DNA of 64,000 nucleotides from an uncultured Woeseiaceae bacterium (lineage in GTDB: Bacteria; Pseudomonadota; Gammaproteobacteria; Steroidobacterales; Woeseiaceae): assembly GCA_902510755.1 (NCBI GenBank), contig CABXCS010000003.1:1-64000 (forward strand), in the 5' to 3' direction. Made by a program: the position numbers and the translations under genes. Positions 27,523-36,676 of this stretch are shown in pieces (the first letter of the stretch is position 1; every line of letters begins with the position of its first letter). The notes beneath the pieces are model-generated. The model had not been told where the DNA came from and searched no databases. It saw nothing but the letters and a program-made list of their open reading frames with translations.

Positions 27523-29142
27523 TTATCTGTCCGTCGGTCTGGAAGACCTAATCATTTTTGTGAGAATAATGATAGGGATCAATCCCGTTATGACAATAGC
27601 AATTGCGGGTGCTGATGCTTGGATCATTCTTTCCTCAGCTGCATAAATGTAGGTTGAAACTGCTAAAGTGTCAAAGTTAAATGGCCTGAGTATTAGAGTT
27701 GCTGGTAATTCTTTTACGACTTCTGAGGTTACAAGTAAAATACTCGTTAAGAAGCTTGTTTTTAAAAGTGGAAAATGCACTCTTCTTAACAAGTTTAAAC
27801 CACCTGAGTTAAGCGTCTTTGCTGAATCATCAATAGATCTACTAATTCTTTCAAATCCTGATTCAAAAGTTGAATTAGCTAGTGCGTAGGATTTAATAAC
27901 ATATGCAAAAACTAGACCCGCTAAACTACCAGTTAAAATTATTCTCGTATCATAAAATATTGATTTATCTAGCCAGGCAAATAATTGTACGATTCCAACT
28001 GCCAGTATTAATCCAGGGACTGCGTAACCCATCGAAAGTAAGGAATTTGAGGTAACAGATAAAGTATTTTTTTTGAGACGTATCGAAAAATTTATAAGCA
28101 ATGCAAAAAAAGTACAAAGTATTGCTGCAATAATTGCTAATGAAATAGTATTGGTCATCGTAGTTATGAATTTATGATTGAAAAAATCTAAATTATATTG
28201 AAATGCCCAAATTGTTAATTCTGATACAGGTAAAAGAAAACCAATGAAAATAGGTATAAAACATATCAAAGAGGCGGCACAAGATTTAATTCCAGAAAGT
28301 TGATTTATTTTTGGGGGTCTAAAAGTTGATGTGTTGCTTGTGTATTTCGCTTTTTTTCTTGATATCCGTTCGAAAATAAAAATTAACCCCACAAATAATA
28401 AAAGCAGTGAGGCTAATTGCATTGCTGTACTGAGATCATACATACCATACCAAGTTCTGAATATTCCTGTTGTGAAAGTTTGAACCGCAAAATGATCAAC
28501 AGCTCCAAAATCAGATAATGTCTCCATAATCACTAGCATGAGTCCACCTATGAGACCTGGTCTAATTATGGGTAGTCCAAGTTTATAAAAAATTTGAACT
28601 TTATTAAGTCCTAACATTCGTCCTGCTTCAAGCATAGATTGGGATTGATTTAAAAAAGCAGATCTTGATACGAGATAGACATATGGGTAAAGAGTGAAGG
28701 CAAAGACTACTATTGCCCCTAATGTGTTTCTTACATTTGGAAATAGAATGAAGCTCGTATCCAGATTAAATATAACTCTTATTAAATTATTTGCTGTTCC
28801 ATACGAATCAAAAAGACCTGTAAACGTATAAGCTAGGATATATGGAGGAATTGATAAAGGAAGGATAAGGGCCCACTCAAAAAATCTCTTCCCATGGAAT
28901 TCATAACTACATATTAGCCAAGCAGTTACCGTGCCAATGACTAACACCAGAATTGAAACCCCTAGAACCAGATAGATGGAACTCGATATATAGTCAAATA
29001 AAACATAATTATATAAATGTATCCAGTTTTCAGACCAATCACCTAGCAAGCTAGATAGGACAATAATTATTGGCAAAGAAAAGAAAAATAGAATTAAATA
29101 AGGTAATGACGTCCATGGCAAAAACGTCGATATTTTAAACAT
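27523..29142 (-). CDS. Fe(III) ABC transporter, fused permease
   Basis: About 539 residues from the ATG at 29142; a TTG at 29154 would add four. It consists of two tandem permease halves with about 12 helices in all, each with the EAA-type loop (ESMLEAGRMLG-like in half one; SIDDSAKTL in half two). This fused arrangement is typical of FbpB/AfuB/ThiP carriers. It moves ferric iron across the inner membrane, delivered by the binding protein encoded upstream. Confidence 0.9.
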   Translation of the reverse strand: MFKISTFLPWTSLPYLILFFFSLPIIIVLSSLLGDWSENWIHLYNYVLFDYISSSIYLVLGVSILVLVIGTVTAWLICSYEFHGKRFFEWALILPLSIPPYILAYTFTGLFDSYGTANNLIRVIFNLDTSFILFPNVRNTLGAIVVFAFTLYPYVYLVSRSAFLNQSQSMLEAGRMLGLNKVQIFYKLGLPIIRPGLIGGLMLVIMETLSDFGAVDHFAVQTFTTGIFRTWYGMYDLSTAMQLASLLLLFVGLIFIFERISRKKAKYTSNTSTFRPPKINQLSGIKSCAASLICFIPIFIGFLLPVSELTIWAFQYNLDFFNHKFITTMTNTISLAIIAAILCTFFALLINFSIRLKKNTLSVTSNSLLSMGYAVPGLILAVGIVQLFAWLDKSIFYDTRIILTGSLAGLVFAYVIKSYALANSTFESGFERISRSIDDSAKTLNSGGLNLLRRVHFPLLKTSFLTSILLVTSEVVKELPATLILRPFNFDTLAVSTYIYAAEERMIQASAPAIAIVITGLIPIIILTKMIRSSRPTDR

Positions 29143-29200
29143 TGCTCTGCTCAATTAAAAAAAATTAATTATAGCAAATAAAATATAAATTAAGTCTAAC

Positions 29201-30232
29201 TTATTGCCAGCCAGCTCTGTCCATAAGTTGAACTGCATTCAAATTATATTTACCGTAATCAGCTACTGATGTTTGGTCTTCTTTGAAGGTCAAGCCAAAT
29301 TGTGCAATCGACGGGTGAGGCTCAATATTTTCCAATACGGGATATTCAAATGATAAATTTACCATATATCTTTGAACTCTCTCTGAGAGTAAAAATTCTA
29401 GAAATTTGATTGCATTGTGACTGTTTGGCGCATATTTTAATATACCGGCACCACTTATATTAATATGAGCTCCTCGGTTATCTTGGTTTGGAAAGTAAAT
29501 TTTTACTTTTTTAGCAGCTTCCAGTTGGTCGTTGCCTGCTGATCCTGAAAGCATTATTCCAACATAATAACTATTGGCTACCGCCAGTTTAGCTTCCCCA
29601 TTGGCTACCGCTATTATCTGAGCTCTATCATTACCTTGCGGTTTACGGATAAAGTTCGCTACTAATCCTTTTGCCCATTTTTCAGTTAATTCAATACCGT
29701 GATTTGCAATTAACGATGCTACTAATGATTGGTTATACATATTATTAGAACTTCTAATTGCAATTCCTCCGTTCCATCTAGGGTCCGCAAGATCCTCATA
29801 TGAGAGATTGCTCAATTCTTCTATAGAAGTATTATCAGGATTATAAAAAACCACTCGCGCTCTTTTTGCAATGGCTATCCATTCATCATTTGGACCTCTT
29901 AGATTATTTGGCACAATATCGTTTATCTTTTTTGAATTGATTGATTTAAAATAACCTTCTTTTTGGACTCTCCATAGATTACCTGCATCTACAGTAAAGA
30001 AGATGTCTGCAGGTGAAGTATCTCCTTCCGCTTTTAACCTTTCCATTAATGCATTACCGCTACCTGATATAACATTGACCTGAATACCAGTGGTTTTTGT
30101 GAATTCAGCATATAAAGCATCATCAGAATCATAATGTCTTGAGGTATAGATATTTACTTCCGAGGCAATTGAAGTACTCATTAATAGTGTTGACAGAATC
30201 AACTGTGAAGTTAGTTTTAATAATTTATGCAT
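29201..30232 (-). CDS. Fe(III) substrate-binding protein (FbpA/FutA type)
   Basis: 343 residues with a signal peptide ending SIASE. It starts NIYTSRHYDSDD as in ferric-binding proteins, and has VANSYYVGIM with the adjacent Tyr pair that ligates iron, plus the QGNDRAQI segment. It captures Fe(III) in the periplasm. First gene of the three-gene operon; the 7-1-7 palindrome at 30287-30301 is 55 bases upstream and fits Fur control. Confidence 0.92.
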   Translation of the reverse strand: MHKLLKLTSQLILSTLLMSTSIASEVNIYTSRHYDSDDALYAEFTKTTGIQVNVISGSGNALMERLKAEGDTSPADIFFTVDAGNLWRVQKEGYFKSINSKKINDIVPNNLRGPNDEWIAIAKRARVVFYNPDNTSIEELSNLSYEDLADPRWNGGIAIRSSNNMYNQSLVASLIANHGIELTEKWAKGLVANFIRKPQGNDRAQIIAVANGEAKLAVANSYYVGIMLSGSAGNDQLEAAKKVKIYFPNQDNRGAHINISGAGILKYAPNSHNAIKFLEFLLSERVQRYMVNLSFEYPVLENIEPHPSIAQFGLTFKEDQTSVADYGKYNLNAVQLMDRAGWQ

Positions 30233-30286
30233 GATTATTTTTCTTGTTTCATATGTGGATTAGTTATGATCTTTATTCTACCTAAA

Positions 30287-30301
30287 TGAGAATAATTCTC
30301 A
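30287..30301. promoter_or_regulatory. Likely Fur box
   Basis: TGAGAATAATTCTCA is a perfect 7-1-7 inverted repeat, differing from the Fur consensus TGATAATNATTATCA at one symmetric position in each arm. It lies in the gap between the ferric-binding-protein gene and yeiH, close to the former. Confidence 0.7.
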
Positions 30302-30433
30302 ATATTAATTAGCTATTTGTAAACAAGCATTTCGTTAGTAGGATAGTTTCTATAGAATTAGAAAAATAATTTTCAAATAAATAGAGTTCAATAAATGGAT
30401 TTCTTTCTTTCAATGGTAGCCTAGGAGTTAATT

Positions 30434-31552
30434 TTGTTTTCGAATTTCATACCAAGAAGTCTGGGGTGGTATCTAGGTTTAATTCTGGCATGTTTTGTTT
30501 CGTTATTGGCAAGTATAACTGCAGAGTGGATAGGAGAAGATCTGCTTGGATTTGAGCGCTCACCTGTCAGTGACATCATGATGGCAATCATAATTGGTAT
30601 GATTATTGCCAATACAATTCCACTAAAGAATAAGCTAAAGATGGGCTTAAAGTTTTGTGCTACTAGTTTATTACGGATAGGGATAATGCTTTTAGGAATC
30701 CGTTTGAGTTTATTTGGTGCAGGTCAGTTTACTCTAGTAGCACTGCCATTTGTTGTAGCTGCGATTACAATTGGATTGATAACTGTCAGAATATTGGGTC
30801 GCTCCATGAGGTTGTCACCTCAACTAACAGGATTAATTGCTGTAGGAACTAGTATATGTGGCGCTACAGCAATTGTAGCAACCGCTCCTTTAATCAAAGC
30901 TAAGGAAGCTGAGGTTAGTTATTCAATTGCTTGCATAACAATATTTGGTTTAGCTGCTATGTTTTCTTATCCATTTCTTGCACATTATTTGTTTGCAGAT
31001 CAACCAATAATGGCTGGATTGTTCCTTGGTACCTCAATTCATGAGACTGCTCAAGTCGCTGGTGCTGGGTTAATGTATCAATCACAGTATGATGCTCCAT
31101 TGGCATTGGATATAGCAACGGTGACTAAATTAGTCCGAAATTTATGTATGATCGCAGTTATTCCTCTTGTTGGCGTGCTGTATGGGCAACAAGTTAGAAC
31201 GAGAGAATCAACGAGCATCTGGTCCTGGCTGGCATTGATTCCGTGGTTTATTATTGGTTTTGCAATTATGTCCACTATTCGAACCATAGGTGATCTTAGT
31301 GAAACACCATTTGGATTAATTAATTCTTATCAATGGAATGATTTGGTGAGCTTGATAAAATCATTAGCTGAGAAATTATTATTGATCGCAATGTCGGCCG
31401 TAGGTTTGACTTCGTTTTTTCGAGGTATGAAGGATATCGGTATTCGACCTTTCATGCTTGGGTTATTTGCTGCTTTATTAATTGGTTTTGTAAGTCTAGC
31501 AAGCATTACTATCTTTGCAGATGATCTATTAATTTTTTTTGAGCTTGTGTAA
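30434..31552 (+). CDS. YeiH-family putative exporter (UPF0324)
   Basis: 372 residues, about 10 membrane helices. The start is a TTG with TAGGAG eight bases upstream; no better codon exists. Family motifs include LGIRLSLFGAGQ, GTSICGATAIVA and TSIHETAQVAGAG. YeiH proteins are annotated as sulfate exporters on weak evidence; expression in E. coli is controlled by an adjacent LysR regulator, which is absent here. It is divergent from the ferric-iron operon and is the gene on the far side of the Fur box. Confidence 0.9.
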   Translation: MFSNFIPRSLGWYLGLILACFVSLLASITAEWIGEDLLGFERSPVSDIMMAIIIGMIIANTIPLKNKLKMGLKFCATSLLRIGIMLLGIRLSLFGAGQFTLVALPFVVAAITIGLITVRILGRSMRLSPQLTGLIAVGTSICGATAIVATAPLIKAKEAEVSYSIACITIFGLAAMFSYPFLAHYLFADQPIMAGLFLGTSIHETAQVAGAGLMYQSQYDAPLALDIATVTKLVRNLCMIAVIPLVGVLYGQQVRTRESTSIWSWLALIPWFIIGFAIMSTIRTIGDLSETPFGLINSYQWNDLVSLIKSLAEKLLLIAMSAVGLTSFFRGMKDIGIRPFMLGLFAALLIGFVSLASITIFADDLLIFFELV

Positions 31553-31858
31553 GTAATATATACAGAAAAATATAACGTAAAGTTTAACTTTTTTGATAAT
31601 TGCGGATTATCATAATCTTTTTGTCGCAAAATACTAAAAAAAATTCATTTGGCTAAATATAGTCTTAGGTTAAGCAATCTAAGTTAAATAATTGAAAAAT
31701 GGTAATTATTTCATGAATTTACATTAATTTTAATTCTAACCGATAGAATTATTGACTCGTCAATATATCAATCATAGGCTAGTATCGTTAACGTTAGTTT
31801 TAGCTGAATTGATTTGTTAATCAGTAATTTATTATAAAAAGAAGTAAAGAGGTATAGT
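31553..31858. other. Intergenic region before cold-shock gene
   Basis: About 306 bases without a credible gene. It holds a TGATAAT/ATTATCA palindrome near its start, stretches of A/T, a TTGACT at 31752-31757 that could be a -35 element with no clear -10, and the short palindrome CGTTAACG at 31786-31793. The last part may be a long 5' leader of the cold-shock gene, as is usual for cspA-like genes. Confidence 0.4.
31594..31612. terminator. AT-rich palindrome after yeiH
   Basis: TGATAAT, a five-base spacer (TGCGG), then ATTATCA form a perfect 7-base inverted repeat 42 bases after the yeiH stop, with a T run from 31617. It may be a weak terminator. Its arms equal Fur half-sites but the spacing is wrong for Fur. 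Confidence 0.35.
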
Positions 31859-32071
31859 ATGTCAGGCGAGAAAGTTACAGGAAATGTTAAGTGGTTTAAT
31901 GACGATAAAGGTTTTGGATTTGTAGAACGTGAAGATGGGCCAGATGTATTTGTTCATCATAGCTCTATTCAAATGGAGGGTTTCAAAACTTTAAAAGAAG
32001 GTCAGAGGGTTACAATGGAAGTTAGTCAAGGTGAGAAAGGTCCTCAAGCAGACTCCGTATCAGTAGATTAG
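31859..32071 (+). CDS. Cold-shock protein, CspA family
   Basis: 70 residues, the standard CSD length. RNP1 is seen as KGFGFVE (about 19-25) and RNP2 as VFVHHSSI (about 31-38). It binds single-stranded RNA/DNA and melts RNA structure in the cytoplasm. It is monocistronic with a long upstream gap likely to act as a leader, and AAGAAGTAAAGAGG before the ATG. Confidence 0.97.
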   Translation: MSGEKVTGNVKWFNDDKGFGFVEREDGPDVFVHHSSIQMEGFKTLKEGQRVTMEVSQGEKGPQADSVSVD

Positions 32072-32292
32072 AGATATAATCCAAAATTTAAAACAATTCT
32101 AGAATATTATAATTCCATACATCAGGTTATCATTTTTTTAATATTCGATAGTCACGATAAATGGTGATCAGCAATTATTATAATTTTTAACTAAAGAAAT
32201 TTTAAATATATTTAAATGCGACTTGAATTTGAGATTAAATTTTATTTAATAATCCTTAATGTTGATAACTTAGATATTTAGTAGAGCGCAAC

Positions 32293-33123
32293 ATGAGAAA
32301 AAAGTTTAATTCAATTTTAATGCTATGCTCTATTGTGCTTATCTTAGGTTGTTCGCAAGATAATTTAGAAAAAAATTATATCCTTGTTCCAGGGGGAGAT
32401 GTTGATATTGGTTCGGAGGAAGGTCTTTCTTCAGAACAACCGGTTAATAATTACAGTGTTAAGTCATTTTACTTGTCTGTTCACCCAGTAACAGTAAAGC
32501 AATTTAGAGATTTTGTCGAAGCTACGAATTACCAAACAGAAGCTGATCGATATGGCAATTCTGGTGTATTCTCGTTTATTAAACAACAATGGTACATGCA
32601 TGATGGGGCTAACTGGGAATATCCATTAGGTCGCTCCAATCAGATGGCTATAGATGATCATCCAGTTACACAAGTTAGCTGGAATGATGCTATAGCATAT
32701 ACTCTGTGGAAGGGAGTGAGATTACCTACTGAAATTGAATGGGAGCATGCGGCTAGGAATGGGATTAATAGTCGCTCTATATATCCTTGGGGTAACAAAT
32801 TTAAAGTTAATAATAAATTCAGAGCAAATGTATGGCAGGGTACTTTTCCTTTTATTAATACAAATGAAGATGGATTTATGACAACGTCATCTGTTACTGA
32901 GTTTCCCCCTACTTCTCTGGGTCTGTATGATATGGCTGGTAATGTCTGGGAGTGGACTAGTTCAGAATATCAGGAAGGGAACTCTGTTCCAATGAAAACC
33001 ATCAAGGGTGGGTCTTTTCTCTGTGAACCTGATTTTTGTCATGGGTATAGAGTGTCCTCAAGAATGGGTACAACACCTGATACAAGTCTTATGCATACAG
33101 GTTTTAGAACGGCAAGAAATTAG
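32293..33123 (+). CDS. Lipoprotein formylglycine-generating-enzyme-like protein
   Basis: 276 residues with lipobox LILGC (Cys20). The FGE-sulfatase domain fills the rest: LSVHPVTVKQFRDFV, PVTQVSWNDAIAYTLWKGVRLPTEIEWEHAAR, and NVWEWTSS. The C-terminal motif GGSFLC-x4-C-x2-YR keeps both cysteines (244 and 249) at the spacing of the copper-binding pair of true FGE, followed by TPDTS and HTGFR. It may therefore oxidise a Cys to formylglycine at the cell envelope. No sulfatase gene is in the window, so its client is unknown. Confidence 0.82.
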   Translation: MRKKFNSILMLCSIVLILGCSQDNLEKNYILVPGGDVDIGSEEGLSSEQPVNNYSVKSFYLSVHPVTVKQFRDFVEATNYQTEADRYGNSGVFSFIKQQWYMHDGANWEYPLGRSNQMAIDDHPVTQVSWNDAIAYTLWKGVRLPTEIEWEHAARNGINSRSIYPWGNKFKVNNKFRANVWQGTFPFINTNEDGFMTTSSVTEFPPTSLGLYDMAGNVWEWTSSEYQEGNSVPMKTIKGGSFLCEPDFCHGYRVSSRMGTTPDTSLMHTGFRTARN

Positions 33124-33147
33124 TTTTGATGATCACAAGTTACTGAA

Positions 33148-33519
33148 ATGAAATTAAGAATCAAAGGAAATTCTATAAGATTGAGATTGACTCAAACAGA
33201 AGTCAAAGATTTGCAGACCCAAAATATTATTGAACAATGCGTTCAATTTCCAAATCAATCGCAATTAAAATACGGAATTAATGTCCTAACTGGAGATGAT
33301 GGACTTACAGTTGATTTTGCTAAAAATAAACTTTCTGTGAATATTGGTAGTAATAGAATTAACTCTTGGTATTCTGACGAAGAGATTTCAATTTCTGGAT
33401 ATGTTGATAATCCTGGAAATGAAAAGCTATTAATTTTAATAGAAAAAGACTTTAAGTGTTTATCTCCCCGAGATGAAGATGAAAGTGATATGTTTCCACA
33501 TCCGAAAGAGAAGCATTGA
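33148..33519 (+). CDS. Conserved small protein, DUF7009-like
   Basis: 123 residues, no signal or TM segment. It begins MKLRIKGNSIRLRLTQTEV, a conserved opening of a small bacterial family that I recall as DUF7009, and ends with the typical CLSPRDEDESDMFPHP motif. Function unknown. It sits 24 bases after the FGE-like lipoprotein and 26 before an alkylhydroperoxidase-like gene, so cotranscription is likely. Confidence 0.65.
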   Translation: MKLRIKGNSIRLRLTQTEVKDLQTQNIIEQCVQFPNQSQLKYGINVLTGDDGLTVDFAKNKLSVNIGSNRINSWYSDEEISISGYVDNPGNEKLLILIEKDFKCLSPRDEDESDMFPHPKEKH

Positions 33520-33545
33520 TCTAAAAAATTTGAGAGGTATCTAAA

Positions 33546-34151
33546 ATGACTTGGATTACAACAATTGAATTTGAAAATGCAACAGGGAAGCTAAAAGAAT
33601 TATATGAGCGAATAAAAGGCCCTAATAATAATGTAGATAATATTATGATGGCGCATAGTTTGCGACCTCACTCCATGGAAGGCCACATGGCCTTGTATAA
33701 AAATGTTATTCATCATCCTAGGAATACTCTTCCAAAATGGTTATTAGAGGCTGCAGGGGTTTGTGTAAGCTTACTTAATAACTGTGAATATTGTGTTGAA
33801 CATCATTACGAAGGTATGCGTAAATTACTCAATAATGATCAGAGATCGAGTGATATTCGCAAATCATTTGAATTACGTGATCCAGGGAAGGCTCTCACTG
33901 GGATTGAATTAGCGGTAATTGAATATGCCATAAAATTAACTCATTCCCCAGAAAAGATAGCAACTGAGGATATTGATTACCTGAGAAAAGCTGGCCTAGA
34001 AGATGGTCAAATATTGGAGATTAATCAAGTTACTGCATATTTTGCTTACGCCAACAGAACAGTTCTAGGCTTGGGTATTAATAAAACCGGGGATATTATT
34101 GGACTGTCACCAAATGATGGTGAAGATATGGATAATTGGACTCATTCTTAA
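33546..34151 (+). CDS. Carboxymuconolactone-decarboxylase/AhpD-family protein
   Basis: 201 residues. The AhpD-like redox motif CEYCVEHHYEG gives CxxC and the downstream His. The N terminus and length match the uncharacterised peroxidase-related group. It may reduce peroxides via the vicinal Cys pair in the cytoplasm. GAGAGG precedes the start. Followed by acetoacetyl-CoA synthetase after 30 bases. The substrate is unknown. Confidence 0.85.
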   Translation: MTWITTIEFENATGKLKELYERIKGPNNNVDNIMMAHSLRPHSMEGHMALYKNVIHHPRNTLPKWLLEAAGVCVSLLNNCEYCVEHHYEGMRKLLNNDQRSSDIRKSFELRDPGKALTGIELAVIEYAIKLTHSPEKIATEDIDYLRKAGLEDGQILEINQVTAYFAYANRTVLGLGINKTGDIIGLSPNDGEDMDNWTHS

Positions 34152-34181
34152 GGTTACATTAATTTATTTAGAGGAAATATA

Positions 34182-36116
34182 TTGAGCCAAATTGTTTGGC
34201 AAGGTTCGCAGAGTCGAATAGAAAAATCCGCAATGTATCGGTTTATGCAATTGCAAGGATTTCAAAATTATAATGAACTTTATGAATGGTCTATAAACCA
34301 GAGAGATTTTTTCTGGGAGGCTCTTGTAGACTTTTGTAATATCCGATTTTCAAAAAAACCAGAAATGAATCTAATTGAAGGTGCTGATATGGTTTCGGAT
34401 CTCTGGTTTCCTGGAGCTGAATTAAATTTTGCTGAGCATTTATTAACATGCAAGGGAAGTAGAGCAGCGATCATATTCAGGGGGGAAGGCAATCGCAGAA
34501 AAGAAATTAGCTTTGACCAGCTGAGATTCCAGGTTGCATCAGTAGCTCATCATTTAAAAGCCATTGGCTTGAGAAGGAATGATTGTGTTGCAGCCTTCTT
34601 GCCAAATTGTCCAGAGGCTATTATAGCTATGTTAGCCTGCAGCAGTATAGGAGTTATTTGGTCTTCTTGTTCACCTGATTTTGGAGTAGAAGGTGTTGTA
34701 GATCGTTTCGGGCAAATTGAACCAAAATTATTTCTTGCTGTTGATGGATATTCTTATAATGGAAAAGAAATTGACACAAGCAGCACAGTAAAGAGTATTG
34801 TTGAACTAATTCCTAGTATAAAAGATACGATAATTATTCCATTTCTAGATGAATTCCCGAAGCATGACACTAAAAATAATATTATTTATTGGTCAGATTT
34901 AATTAAAGAAAAAGCAACGTTAGAGTTCACTTCTTTACCTTTTGATCATCCTCTTTATATTCTCTTTTCTTCTGGAACAACTGGGCTACCAAAATGCATT
35001 GTTCACGGTGTGGGAGGGACTTTACTACAACATATGAAAGAACATGTCCTTCATTATGATATTGGAATGGAAGATAGATTATTTTATTTTACTACTTGTG
35101 GCTGGATGATGTGGAACTGGATGGTTACCGGACTTGCCACAGGCTCAACTTTGGTAATTTATGATGGATCACCTTTTTATAGAGAAGGTGAGATATTATG
35201 GGATTTGGCAGAGTCCGAAAAAATTTCAGTATTTGGGGTAAGTGCAAAATATATCTCCGCTCAAGAAAAAGCAGAAATAATACCCAAGAATATTGCGAAC
35301 TTATCATCAATAAAAACTATTTTGTCTACAGGTTCACCTCTTGCGCCTGAGAGCTTTGATTATGTTTATCGAGATATCAAAAGTGACATTCAATTGTCAT
35401 CAGTATCAGGTGGTACAGATATTATATCTTGTTTTGTTTCAGGTAATCCAATTTTGCCAGTAAGACGAGGGGAGTTGCAATGTCTGGGGCTGGGAATGGC
35501 TGTAGAAATTTATGACGATCAAGGTGCGTCAGTGATCGAGGAGAATGGAGAGCTGGTATGCACTAAATCATTCCCCTCAATGCCGATATATTTCTGGAAT
35601 GATACTAAAAATGAAAAATATCATGCTGCATATTTTGAGAGATATAATGGAATATGGTGTCAAGGGGATTTTGCAATGATTACCAGATCTGGAGGTATGG
35701 TAATTCACGGAAGATCAGATACCGTCCTAAATCCTGGGGGTGTTAGGATTGGAACGGCAGATATTTATAGCCAAGTTGAAAAATTTGATCAGGTCATAGA
35801 GAGTGTCGTAATAGGTCAAAATTGGGATTATGATGTGCGCATTATTTTATTTTTGGTATTAAGAGACGATGAAATCTTAACTGTGAAATTAAAAGAGAAG
35901 ATTTGTGATGTAATTCGAAATAATACAACGCCAAAGCATGTACCAAGTAAGATTATTCAAGTTAAAGAAATACCAAGAACACGAAGTGGTAAAATAGTAG
36001 AATTAGCTGTCAAGAAAGCGGTTCAAGGTGAGATAATAGATAATACCTCGGCAATAGCGAATCCTGAATGCTTAGAATATTTTAAGAATCTAATTGAACT
36101 AGAAGAAGGTAAATGA
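34182..36116 (+). CDS. Acetoacetyl-CoA synthetase
   Basis: 644 residues, from a TTG with AGAGGAAA upstream. ANL-family motifs: the P-loop LFSSGTTGLPKCIVHG, GVIWSSCSPDFG, the aspartate in CQGDFAM, the hinge HGRSDTVLNPGGVRIG, and the catalytic Lys in RTRSGKIVE. The pattern ..TTCGWMMWNWMVTGL is typical of acetoacetate-CoA ligases. It activates acetoacetate with ATP for use as acetyl-CoA. Its stop overlaps the next start (ATGA). Confidence 0.92.
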   Translation: MSQIVWQGSQSRIEKSAMYRFMQLQGFQNYNELYEWSINQRDFFWEALVDFCNIRFSKKPEMNLIEGADMVSDLWFPGAELNFAEHLLTCKGSRAAIIFRGEGNRRKEISFDQLRFQVASVAHHLKAIGLRRNDCVAAFLPNCPEAIIAMLACSSIGVIWSSCSPDFGVEGVVDRFGQIEPKLFLAVDGYSYNGKEIDTSSTVKSIVELIPSIKDTIIIPFLDEFPKHDTKNNIIYWSDLIKEKATLEFTSLPFDHPLYILFSSGTTGLPKCIVHGVGGTLLQHMKEHVLHYDIGMEDRLFYFTTCGWMMWNWMVTGLATGSTLVIYDGSPFYREGEILWDLAESEKISVFGVSAKYISAQEKAEIIPKNIANLSSIKTILSTGSPLAPESFDYVYRDIKSDIQLSSVSGGTDIISCFVSGNPILPVRRGELQCLGLGMAVEIYDDQGASVIEENGELVCTKSFPSMPIYFWNDTKNEKYHAAYFERYNGIWCQGDFAMITRSGGMVIHGRSDTVLNPGGVRIGTADIYSQVEKFDQVIESVVIGQNWDYDVRIILFLVLRDDEILTVKLKEKICDVIRNNTTPKHVPSKIIQVKEIPRTRSGKIVELAVKKAVQGEIIDNTSAIANPECLEYFKNLIELEEGK

Positions 36117-36673
36117 GCAAAATTACAAAAAACCTTACTGGATATGGCTTAACTATTGAGGCTAAGAAGGAATCTGCTGAGAATAGCTCCTTTATTTATT
36201 ATGGAGATGTCTTGCCTGAATGGATTGATATGAATGGGCACATGAATGTTGCTTATTATGTGAAGGCTTTTGATCTTGCCATTGATGTGCATTGGGCTGA
36301 ACTTGGGATTACTCAAAATTATATTGAGATTGAAAACCTTTCTACCTTTTCTGTAGAATCTCACATTACCTACCAAGATGAAATGAAAGTAAGAGAGAAG
36401 TTCCGTATCACATCTCATGTTTTAGCCTATGATGATAAGCGTATCCATCTATTTCAGAGAATGTATAAAGGTACTGCTGATCACATTGTTGCTACAGCAG
36501 AATGGATGAACTTACATGTGAATCTTGAGACTCGTAGAGTGACTCCATGGCCCTCAAAGATATTAATGGCACTTGAAGAGCAAGTTAAAGCTCATAAGGA
36601 AATAATTTGGCCAGATGAAGCTGGTAAGAGGATGTCCATAAAGAATCCCCTATATGAGATAAAATCAAGGTAA
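36113..36673 (+). CDS. Hotdog-fold thioesterase
   Basis: 186 residues. The 4HBT-type motif WIDMNGHMNVAYYVKAFD (about 38-55) contains the catalytic Asp/Asn region; the remainder fits one hotdog domain with a short tail. Related domains occur fused to carnitine dehydrogenase and act on acyl-CoA thioesters. The ATGA overlap couples it to acetoacetyl-CoA synthetase, so it may hydrolyse a related short acyl-CoA. Cytoplasmic; substrate uncertain. It converges with the sensor kinase gene. Confidence 0.82.
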   Translation: MSKITKNLTGYGLTIEAKKESAENSSFIYYGDVLPEWIDMNGHMNVAYYVKAFDLAIDVHWAELGITQNYIEIENLSTFSVESHITYQDEMKVREKFRITSHVLAYDDKRIHLFQRMYKGTADHIVATAEWMNLHVNLETRRVTPWPSKILMALEEQVKAHKEIIWPDEAGKRMSIKNPLYEIKSR

Positions 36674-36676
36674 GTT

